From: Rhodobacteraceae bacterium UBA2776
GTDB taxonomy: Bacteria > Pseudomonadota > Alphaproteobacteria > Rhodobacterales > Rhodobacteraceae
NCBI GenBank assembly: GCA_002352425.1
Contig: DEIK01000066.1
Coordinates: forward strand, 1 to 11,300
Reading direction: 5' to 3'
DNA length: 11,300 bases
Part shown: one piece after another, positions 5,537 through 11,300 of the stretch
How positions within the stretch are numbered: the first letter of the stretch is position 1
How the letters are laid out: each line of letters begins with the position of its first letter
The notes under the pieces: model-generated
Databases searched by the model: none
What the model saw: the letters and a program-made list of their open reading frames with translations, nothing else
Told to the model about the DNA's origin: nothing
Made by a program: the position numbers and the translations under genes

Positions 5537-7330
5537 ATGGCGCAACATGATTCAGCCGAAATGGAAGACCGCGAAAAATCAAAGAGGGTTGGGGCCTTAT
5601 CTGGCCTGATTCCGTTTTTGCTGCCGTACAAGCATATGGTCATTCTTTCGGGCTTTGCCCTGGTATTCACGGCCGCAATTTCGCTGATCTTGCCCTTGGC
5701 TGTACGTCGTGTTGTTGACGGGTTCGCGGCGGATAATGCGGCCCTTCTGGACCAGTATTTCAGCGCAGCATTAGGGATCGCAGCAGCCTTAGCGGTTGGC
5801 ACGGGGTTGCGGTATTATCTGGTCACGCGGCTGGGTGAACGTGTGGTTGCGGACATCCGCAAGGCTGTGTTTGAACGGGTGATCACGCTTAGCCCTGCGT
5901 TTTATGAACGTATCATGACGGGGGAAATCCTGTCGCGGATCACCACGGATACCACTGTGATCCAGTCGGTGATTGGCTCGTCTGTTTCGGTGGCCTTGCG
6001 CAATGTGTTGCTGTTTTTCGGCGGTATGGTTCTGATGCTGTTCACCAGTGCCAAGTTGACTGGCCTCGTGTTGTTGATCGTGCCTGCTGTGATCATTCCG
6101 ATCATCGTTTTGGGGCGTCGGTTGCGCAAACTTAGCCGCGAGAACCAAGACTGGATCGCAGCCAGTTCAGGTTCGGCCTCCGAGGCACTGACCTCGGTGC
6201 AAACCGTGCAGGCCTTCACTCAGGAGGTTGCCACGACGGATGCTTTTGACACAGTGACTGAAAAGGCATTCACGGCTGCGCGCAAACGGATCGGAACCCG
6301 TGCGGTGATGACGGTTATCGTTATTTTCCTTATTTTTTCAGGGGTTGTCGGGGTGCTGTGGGTTGGTGCGCGCGATGTGCAGACCGAAGTGATGACGGCA
6401 GGTCAGCTGGTTCAGTTCTTGATCTACGCCATTTTGGTGGCTGGTGCTGTGGCGGCATTGTCGGAAATCTGGGGCGAATTACAACGGGCTGCTGGGGCGA
6501 CGGAACGGCTGGTTGAACTGTTGCACACCGAGGATACGGTGCTTGATCCGGCGGCGCCAAAGGCGCTTGATGTCAGAGCTGAGGGAGCGATTGAGTTTAC
6601 CGACGTCACTTTTGCCTACCCTGCGCGCCCCGATCAGGCGGCGCTAAAATCGACGAATATTTCGATCAAACCAGGGGAAACCGTGGCGCTGGTTGGCCCG
6701 TCCGGGGCGGGTAAATCCACCACGATCCAACTGTTGTTGCGGTACTATGATCCGCAGCAGGGCAGCATCAGCATCGACGGTGTCGATTTGCGTGATATGG
6801 CGCGCGGCGCGTTCCGCCAAAATATTTCGGTGGTGCCACAGGATCCGGTAATTTTTGCCACTTCGGCACGGGAAAACATCCGTTTTGGTCGCCCTGGGGC
6901 CACCGATGCAGAGGTTATGGAAGCCGCAAAAGCCGCCGCTGCGCATGACTTTTTGACCGCCTTGCCAGATGGGTACGAAACCTATGTTGGTGAACGCGGT
7001 GTGATGTTGTCGGGTGGCCAAAAACAGCGCATCGCTATTGCACGGGCGATCTTGCGTGACGCACCTATCCTGTTGTTGGACGAGGCCACGTCGGCGCTGG
7101 ACGCAGAAAGCGAACGTGCGGTGCAACAGGCCGTTGAGGTCATGTCGGCAGATCGCACCACGATGATCGTGGCACACCGTTTGGCCACCGTTAAAAAGGC
7201 CGACCGCATCTTGGTTTTTGAAGATGGGCAGGTGGTCGCGGATGGCAACCACAACGAATTGGTTGCCGCGGGCGGGCTGTATGCACGCCTCGCCAAACTA
7301 CAATTCACCGATGGCTACGCTACGGAATAA
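5537..7330 (+). CDS. ABC exporter half-transporter (MsbA/BmrA type), fused membrane and ATPase domains
   Basis: A 597-residue type IV ABC exporter that should act as a homodimer (or heterodimer) in the inner membrane, moving lipids, drugs or another hydrophobic substrate outward. The N-terminal half has about six membrane segments (near 34-56, 74-96, 150-170, 174-193, 255-277 and 289-310). The ATPase half is complete: A-loop tyrosine Y361, Walker A GPSGAGKST (387-395), Q-loop Q435, signature LSGGQ (491-495), Walker B ILLLDEA (511-517, catalytic E516), D-loop SALD (519-522) and H-loop H547. The start at 5537 has AGGGA at 5524-5528. The length is normal for the family. The next gene is 94 bases downstream on the same strand with no obvious terminator between, so read-through is possible. 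The substrate cannot be deduced; MsbA itself would need flanking lipid A genes, which are absent. Confidence 0.93.
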   Translation: MAQHDSAEMEDREKSKRVGALSGLIPFLLPYKHMVILSGFALVFTAAISLILPLAVRRVVDGFAADNAALLDQYFSAALGIAAALAVGTGLRYYLVTRLGERVVADIRKAVFERVITLSPAFYERIMTGEILSRITTDTTVIQSVIGSSVSVALRNVLLFFGGMVLMLFTSAKLTGLVLLIVPAVIIPIIVLGRRLRKLSRENQDWIAASSGSASEALTSVQTVQAFTQEVATTDAFDTVTEKAFTAARKRIGTRAVMTVIVIFLIFSGVVGVLWVGARDVQTEVMTAGQLVQFLIYAILVAGAVAALSEIWGELQRAAGATERLVELLHTEDTVLDPAAPKALDVRAEGAIEFTDVTFAYPARPDQAALKSTNISIKPGETVALVGPSGAGKSTTIQLLLRYYDPQQGSISIDGVDLRDMARGAFRQNISVVPQDPVIFATSARENIRFGRPGATDAEVMEAAKAAAAHDFLTALPDGYETYVGERGVMLSGGQKQRIAIARAILRDAPILLLDEATSALDAESERAVQQAVEVMSADRTTMIVAHRLATVKKADRILVFEDGQVVADGNHNELVAAGGLYARLAKLQFTDGYATE

Positions 7331-7424
7331 CGATTTTTCGACTGAAACGCTTGCACAAATCCGCATTTGCGCGCACCCTCTTTTTTAAAACATCTTGCCA
7401 ACGAGCAAGGAAGGGGAGGACTAT

Positions 7425-9317
7425 ATGACACGTTTTGCGACACTGGCCGATTGTCAGGCCATCGAAAAAGAAGGCCCTTGGGAAGATCGTGATCTGCCCA
7501 AGACCATGTATGAGTTTCTTACAAATACCACCGAGAAATTTGGAAACCGCAATGCGCTGAGTTATCAAATCACCTCGGGCGCGACGGACAAGGCCGAAAC
7601 CCTATCATGGCGTAGTTTGCATACCAAAATAGTGCAAGCCGCCAATATGTTCCGCGGCATGGGCATTGGTGAGGATGACGTCGTTGCCTATCTTTTACCA
7701 AACGCAAACGAGACTATTTTCACCTTGTTGGGGGGGATGATTGCGGGCATCGTCAATCCGATCAACCCGTTGTTGGACGCTGAACAGGTGGCCTCGATCC
7801 TGCGTGAAACCAATGCCAAAGTGTTGGTCACAATGAAGAGCCTGCCGGGGAGCGATGTGGCCCAAAAAGCCGCCGAAGCTGCGGCAATGGCGCCGAATGT
7901 CAAAACCGTTGTTGAGGTGGATTTGTTGCGCTATGTGTCACCGCCGAAAAGCTGGATCGCCAGCATGATCCGGCCGAAAAACCCTGTGGTACACAGCGCC
8001 CAAGTGGTCAATTTCACCAAGGAAATGGCGCGTCAAAACACAACACTGGACTTCCCGGATTCCGAAGGGGATCGCATTGCCGCTTACTTCCACACAGGCG
8101 GTACGACGGGGATGCCAAAGGTTGCGCAACACAAATATTCCGGAATGATTTACAATGGTTGGCTGGGCGAAACCCTGTTGTTTGATGAAAATGACACCTT
8201 GATTTGTCCACTGCCACTGTTCCATGTTTTCGCGGTGCATGTTGTGTTGATGTCTGTGATTGCCTCGGGATCACATGTTGTGTTTCCAACCCCGCAGGGC
8301 TATCGCGGCGATGGCGTGTTTGACAACTTCTGGAAATTGATCGAGCGTTACAAAGTCACCTTTGTAATCACCGTTCCAACCGCCATTTCAGCGCTGATGC
8401 AGCGCCCGGTGGATGCAGATGTGTCCAGCCTGAAAATCGCGTTTTCTGGATCTGCGCCATTGCCGGTCGAACTATACAACCGATTTGAAAAAGCCACTGG
8501 TGTGAATCTGGTCGAGGGTTATGGGTTGACCGAAGCGACTTGCCTTGTGGCGATCAATCCAACAGATGGCGAAAAGAAAATCGGCTCGGTCGGGCTGCCA
8601 TTCCCCTACACCGACGTGCGGATTTTGAATTGTGATGATGCTGGTAATATTCTGAATGAATGTGAAGTCGACACAGTCGGCGAGATTTGCGTGTCCAACC
8701 CTGGCGTTGTTGCAGGTCACACCTATACCGAAGCTCCCAAAAATGTGGGTCTTTTTGCCGATAAAAAATACCTGCGGACAGGCGATTTGGGGCGACTTGA
8801 TGCCGATGGCTATTTGTGGATTACAGGCCGCGCCAAGGATTTGATCATTCGTGGCGGGCACAATATTGATCCGGCCGAAATCGAAGAGGCTTTGGCAGGG
8901 CATCCCGCCGTTGCCTTTGCGGGTGCGATTGGTCAACCCGATAGTTTCGCAGGTGAATTGCCTTGCGTTTACGTTGAGTTGGTGGATGGGACCGAAGTGA
9001 GCATTGATGAATTGATGGCGCACGCCAATGAGCATGTGCATGAGCGCGCAGCTCGCCCTAAGTATTTGGAAATAATAGATGAATTGCCAAAAACTGCTGT
9101 GGGAAAAGTGTTCAAACCTGATTTGCGGAAAATGGCGATCACGCGGATTTATAACGCAGCCCTTAGTGAGGCAGGTCATGCCGCCGAGGTGGTCCGTGTG
9201 GTGGACAGCAAAAAGCGCGGGTTGGTGGCACAAATCACCAAAACTGGCACGGTGGATGAAGAGGCTGTGCTACATTTGCTAGGCGAATTTACCCGTCCGT
9301 GGGAATGGGTCGAATAG
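7425..9317 (+). CDS. AMP-forming acyl-CoA synthetase (ANL superfamily)
   Basis: A 630-residue cytosolic enzyme expected to activate a carboxylic acid with ATP to an acyl-adenylate and then to an acyl-CoA. Visible core motifs are the phosphate loop HTGGTTGMPK (223-232), SGSAPLP (341-347), YGLTEAT (366-372), RTGDLGRLDADGYLWITGRA (451-470, ribose-binding D454), the hinge region KDLIIRGGHNI (471-481), and PKTAVGKVFKPDLR (555-568) with catalytic lysine K561. About 65 residues follow the usual end of the domain, making it longer than typical 500-560-residue synthetases. The chain length or type of acid is not evident. The start at 7425 is supported by a strong AGGAAGGGGAGGA stretch at 7408-7420; the frame is open upstream to 7395. 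It follows the ABC transporter by 94 bases and ends at a strong terminator. Confidence 0.93.
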   Translation: MTRFATLADCQAIEKEGPWEDRDLPKTMYEFLTNTTEKFGNRNALSYQITSGATDKAETLSWRSLHTKIVQAANMFRGMGIGEDDVVAYLLPNANETIFTLLGGMIAGIVNPINPLLDAEQVASILRETNAKVLVTMKSLPGSDVAQKAAEAAAMAPNVKTVVEVDLLRYVSPPKSWIASMIRPKNPVVHSAQVVNFTKEMARQNTTLDFPDSEGDRIAAYFHTGGTTGMPKVAQHKYSGMIYNGWLGETLLFDENDTLICPLPLFHVFAVHVVLMSVIASGSHVVFPTPQGYRGDGVFDNFWKLIERYKVTFVITVPTAISALMQRPVDADVSSLKIAFSGSAPLPVELYNRFEKATGVNLVEGYGLTEATCLVAINPTDGEKKIGSVGLPFPYTDVRILNCDDAGNILNECEVDTVGEICVSNPGVVAGHTYTEAPKNVGLFADKKYLRTGDLGRLDADGYLWITGRAKDLIIRGGHNIDPAEIEEALAGHPAVAFAGAIGQPDSFAGELPCVYVELVDGTEVSIDELMAHANEHVHERAARPKYLEIIDELPKTAVGKVFKPDLRKMAITRIYNAALSEAGHAAEVVRVVDSKKRGLVAQITKTGTVDEEAVLHLLGEFTRPWEWVE

Positions 9318-9342
9318 TTTAGCTTAACTAACGACAGAATCA

Positions 9343-9378
9343 AAAAAGGCGGCCTCGCAAAACTGGGGCCGCCTTTTT
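9343..9378. terminator. Bidirectional terminator between the acyl-CoA synthetase gene and cpaB
   Basis: A perfect 12-bp stem, AAAAAGGCGGCC (9343-9354) with GGCCGCCTTTTT (9367-9378), and a 12-base loop. There is a T-run on the plus strand and a matching A-run giving U's on the minus strand. It lies between two convergent genes, 25 bases after one stop and 20 after the other, and can end both transcripts. Confidence 0.9.
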
Positions 9379-9397
9379 CGTTTATGTGTTTACCAAA

Positions 9398-10276
9398 TCA
9401 GTTGGTGCAGGGGATATCAATAACCACCACTTCGGCCCCACGGCGCGTTTTGATCGTGCAGGCTTCTTGCTGCTCAACCCGTACAACCTCGCGGGCTTCG
9501 ATGCCCAACAGTTGGTTTTGGTCAACCTCAATTGGTCCAACATCTGCGACGTCACCTGTGCCAACCAATGCCAGCGACAAACGGCCAGATCCTTGAGCCT
9601 GTGCCAGTGCGGCGACCTGTTGAGGCGTAGCCTCGACTGTCACGGTGCGGGCAACTTTGGTATTGCCGATGTCGTCATTGGCGGATTGGTCAATCGCAAC
9701 CAGACGCACAGCGGTTTCAATCAGTTTGGTGATGTTGCCATTGGTGTCGCGGCCAGGTGTTGAACCGGTCCAGAAAACATCAACCTGATCACCAGGACGT
9801 AGGAAACCCGATACACCACTGCTGACGTCAACTTTGATAGCAAAGGCACGCATACCGGCTGTGAGGCGCGATGTAATGCCAGCGTCTTTGCCGGGATCTG
9901 TCACTTTTAGGGTCAAAACGGGTTCACCGACTTCCATTGTCCGCAAAACAGAGCGCAGTTTGTCGCTGTCTTTGGGGAACAAGGAAATACCTGGCTTGCC
10001 ATCTTCGATTTCGGCAGGTGGGTGGGTGTAGATTCCCTCGGGAAGTGAATCAACAGGCCACATGACCAGTTTGACGTCATCTTTGGTAAGACGCTCGCCG
10101 TACTTTATTTTGCGTTTCACAACAAAGACTTGCACGGTATCAACCATGCCGTCTGCAATTGCCTGAAGCTTGGCGGTTTCGGCCTGTGACGTGCTGATAA
10201 AGCCTTTGGCCATGTAGACAGCAAATCCTGCCAATGCCAGGCCGGCGATCAGGACTAACCCAAATACCATACGCAT
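9398..10276 (-). CDS. cpaB: Flp/Tad pilus assembly protein CpaB (RcpC)
   Basis: A 292-residue protein of the CpaB/RcpC family, a periplasmic, membrane-anchored part of the Flp (Tad) pilus machine, thought to act with the CpaC secretin. It opens with a hydrophobic anchor (VFGLVLIAGLALAGFAVYMA, 4-23). A SAF-like domain follows (VQVFVVKRKIKYGERLTKDD, 48-67, then VMWPVDSLPEG, 71-81). The conserved core has GMRAFAIKVD (141-150), GFLRPGDQVDVFWTG (157-171) and VTVEATPQQVAALAQAQGSG (212-231), a strong family signature. The C-terminus is short and basic/hydrophobic, with IDIPC. The start ATG at 10276-10274 has AAAGGA just upstream. It lies 166 bases downstream of a Flp pilin. The normal next genes (secretin cpaC and so on) do not follow: the neighbour is convergent and unrelated. 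Confidence 0.93.
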   Translation of the reverse strand: MRMVFGLVLIAGLALAGFAVYMAKGFISTSQAETAKLQAIADGMVDTVQVFVVKRKIKYGERLTKDDVKLVMWPVDSLPEGIYTHPPAEIEDGKPGISLFPKDSDKLRSVLRTMEVGEPVLTLKVTDPGKDAGITSRLTAGMRAFAIKVDVSSGVSGFLRPGDQVDVFWTGSTPGRDTNGNITKLIETAVRLVAIDQSANDDIGNTKVARTVTVEATPQQVAALAQAQGSGRLSLALVGTGDVADVGPIEVDQNQLLGIEAREVVRVEQQEACTIKTRRGAEVVVIDIPCTN

Positions 10277-10385
10277 GATGTATCCTTTCGTCTCATATGC
10301 CCTCTGCGCTCGACTGCCTCGGGGCTTGATAAATTCTCTTTCGCCATCATGCTTTTGAAATGCGGCGAAAAAGTGAACAAAAGAC

Positions 10386-10436
10386 GGGTTTTCTAAGGAA
10401 TGTTGCCAAATCTGGCATGTATTGTTTTGAAAACCC
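10386..10436. repeat. Nested inverted repeat between the pilin gene and cpaB
   Basis: GGGTTTTC (10386-10393) and GAAAACCC (10429-10436) are perfect 8-bp arms. They enclose a small hairpin TGCCA/TGGCA (10404-10408 with 10413-10417). It begins 6 bases past the pilin stop codon, so it would form in the pilin mRNA 3' region ahead of cpaB. It lacks a following U-run, so it is more likely an RNA-stabilising or attenuating structure than a classic terminator. Confidence 0.45.
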
Positions 10437-10442
10437 TAGTCT

Positions 10443-10631
10443 TTAAAATATGCTGCTGACCTCGCGGTCGCCAATAAACGTACCGATGCTTGTCGATTGC
10501 TCAGTCGTTGTTGACCCGATCAAAAAGATGACGGCCAGTCCGAGAAACGCGATGCCTGCGGTCAGAACAACCCAGTCCACTGTGATTGCGCCCTCTTCAG
10601 ATTTTACAAATTTTGCGATTGTATTAAGCAT
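10443..10631 (-). CDS. Flp-type (type IVb) pilin, diverged single copy
   Basis: A 62-residue prepilin. A short charged leader (MLNTIAKFVKSEEG) is followed by the predicted prepilin peptidase cut after G14 and the hydrophobic pilin helix AITVDWVVLTAG (15-26) on to about residue 40. D19 at +5 and W20 at +6 replace the E-Y pair of classical Flp pilins. The start ATG 10631-10629 is preceded by CGGAGA, and it aligns with the leader length of the two copies at 10839 and 11064. The frame is open upstream to 10670 but adds only unlike residues. It shares the core, the length and the SS(I/T)F C-terminus with the tandem copies but differs elsewhere. A terminator separates it from the array, and cpaB lies downstream. 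Confidence 0.88.
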   Translation of the reverse strand: MLNTIAKFVKSEEGAITVDWVVLTAGIAFLGLAVIFLIGSTTTEQSTSIGTFIGDREVSSIF

Positions 10632-10784
10632 TTTTATTCTCCGTGTTTTAACCTGTATGTTTGTATTCATGGCCTTAAATTAGCTAAGAACTGTGTCCAG
10701 AATGAGGAATGTCAGAGGAAATCTGGGGACCAATTTGGTGCCATTATTTGGCTTGCGTGCCGGTTTGTTCGGCTCCTTAAACGC

Positions 10785-10818
10785 AAAAAAGCCGCGCCCG
10801 GTGAAGGGCACGGCTTTT
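10785..10818 (-). terminator. Rho-independent terminator of the tandem pilin array
   Basis: Read on the minus strand, a 9-bp G/C-rich stem (10814-10806 with 10799-10791, one G-U pair) extended by A-U pairs has a 6-base loop and ends in six U's (10790-10785). It lies 21 bases after the stop of the pilin at 10839. It also implies that the downstream pilin at 10443 needs its own promoter in 10632-10784, where I see no convincing one. Confidence 0.85.
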
Positions 10819-10838
10819 GTCATTTCAATCTGTTCAGA

Positions 10839-11027
10839 TTAGAAAGTGGACGAGATTGTTTGGCTTGTCATCTTGTCGCTGATTTTGTTGGTCAGCGTTT
10901 CGGTGCCGCCAGAAACAACAGTCATAACAGCAAGGCCCAGACCAACGATTGCGGCTGTCAGAACAACCCAATCAACAGTTACGGCGCCAGATTCATTGCT
11001 TACGAAGTTTTTGATCATGTTAGTCAT
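10839..11027 (-). CDS. Flp-type pilin, tandem copy 1
   Basis: A 62-residue prepilin. The leader MTNMIKNFVSNESG is cut after G14, then comes the helix AVTVDWVVLTAA (15-26) through about residue 39, and a polar tail ending ISSTF. +5 is D19 and +6 is W20. It should be processed by a TadV/CpaA-type peptidase and polymerised into thin Flp pili. The start ATG 11027-11025 has AAGGA at 11040-11036. The protein is identical to that of the next copy, and the DNA differs at one synonymous position (10941 against 11166). Confidence 0.9.
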   Translation of the reverse strand: MTNMIKNFVSNESGAVTVDWVVLTAAIVGLGLAVMTVVSGGTETLTNKISDKMTSQTISSTF

Positions 11028-11063
11028 TTTGATATTCCTTTTATGTGTGTTTTCTAGCGTTGC

Positions 11064-11252
11064 TTAGAAAGTGGACGAGATTGTTTGGCTTGTCATCTTG
11101 TCGCTGATTTTGTTGGTCAGCGTTTCGGTGCCGCCAGAAACAACAGTCATAACAGCAAGGCCCAGGCCAACGATTGCGGCTGTCAGAACAACCCAATCAA
11201 CAGTTACGGCGCCAGATTCATTGCTTACGAAGTTTTTGATCATGTTAGTCAT
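11064..11252 (-). CDS. Flp-type pilin, tandem copy 2
   Basis: It encodes the same 62 residues as the copy at 10839, with the same ribosome binding site (AAGGA at 11265-11261) and the same 36-base spacer upstream. The single base difference (GGC for GGT, a glycine codon) shows a recent duplication or gene conversion. Two identical genes would raise pilin dosage rather than add diversity. Confidence 0.9.
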   Translation of the reverse strand: MTNMIKNFVSNESGAVTVDWVVLTAAIVGLGLAVMTVVSGGTETLTNKISDKMTSQTISSTF

Positions 11253-11288
11253 TTTGATATTCCTTTTATGTGTGTTTTCTAGCGTTGC

Positions 11289-11300
11289 TTAGAACGAAGA
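11289..11300 (-). CDS. Flp-type pilin, third copy, last codons only
   Basis: Read on the minus strand the last 12 bases are TCT TCG TTC TAA (Ser-Ser-Phe-stop). They sit exactly where a third 225-bp unit would place its stop codon. The SSF end matches the SSIF and SSTF ends of the three pilins, but the bases differ from the two identical copies, so this copy is diverged. The call rests on position and three residues. Confidence 0.6.
   Translation of the reverse strand, partial: SSF

Larger units (their letters stand above)
10839..11288. repeat. Tandem duplication, 225-bp unit (pilin gene plus spacer)
   Basis: Positions 10839-11063 and 11064-11288 are identical apart from one base (A at 10941, G at 11166). 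Each unit holds one 189-bp pilin gene and the 36-bp spacer carrying its ribosome binding site. A third gene's stop codon begins exactly one unit further on (11289), so the array goes on past the window. Confidence 0.95.

Noticed and set aside
7345..7387. Possible terminator between the ABC transporter and acyl-CoA synthetase genes (T-run at 7381-7386)
   Set aside because: The only hairpin nearby (CAAAT/ATTTG) is weak, contains a mismatch when extended, and lies about ten bases from the T-run.
8472..9233. 253-codon minus-strand open frame inside the acyl-CoA synthetase gene
   Set aside because: Rich in His, Cys and Ile with no family features. It is an antisense shadow of a gene with all ANL motifs intact.
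10725..10746. Sigma-54-like promoter (TGGCAC with downstream TTGG on the minus strand) ahead of the single pilin
   Set aside because: The spacing between the -24 GG and the -12 element is one base short and the -12 GC is missing. The bases are better described as a small palindrome ACCAA-T-TTGGT (10729-10739) of unknown meaning.
10839..11300. CRISPR-like array
   Set aside because: The repeated unit is 225 bp and contains a complete pilin gene; there are no short repeats with unique spacers.

Overview
The window looks like a chromosome segment of an alphaproteobacterium of the Rhodobacterales (Roseobacter-type). The signs are moderate-to-high GC, a class 2 dihydroorotate dehydrogenase coupled to a DUF952 gene, Flp pilins with the core GA(V/I)TVDWVVLTA, and the general gene style. 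This placement is inferred from recalled families; no search was run.

Left part (1-3913). pyrD is cut by the left edge and reads leftward. It overlaps an upstream DUF952 gene by 4 bases. Divergent from these is a secreted metallophosphatase/5'-nucleotidase that resembles the eukaryotic ecto-5'-nucleotidase CD73, closed by a strong terminator. After a leader with three small hairpins comes a SRAP-family (YedK/HMCES) abasic-site DNA-shielding protein, then a tRNA-Gly(UCC).

Middle part (about 3914-5536). This is the most unusual stretch. It holds three small genes for exported proteins, one on the plus strand and two overlapping on the minus strand. Each has a good signal peptide, and each is out of frame by +1 relative to the rest of its coding sequence. 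In one of them the cause is visible: a 10-bp unit is tandemly duplicated exactly at the signal-peptide cleavage site, and removing one copy restores the frame. A perfect CRP-type palindrome (TGTGA-N6-TCACA) lies upstream of the minus-strand pair. A degenerate version sharing a 10-mer lies upstream of the plus-strand gene, so the three may have formed one regulon. The large genes on either side are all intact, so the damage is local.

Right part (5537-11300). An intact MsbA/BmrA-type ABC exporter half-transporter is followed by an AMP-forming acyl-CoA synthetase and a bidirectional-looking terminator. On the minus strand then come a Flp/Tad pilus block: CpaB, one diverged Flp-type pilin, a terminator, and a tandem array of pilin genes. 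Two of these encode identical proteins and differ by one synonymous base over a 225-bp unit. The last codons of a third copy are at the right edge. CpaB ends against a convergent gene, so the rest of the tad machinery does not follow it here.
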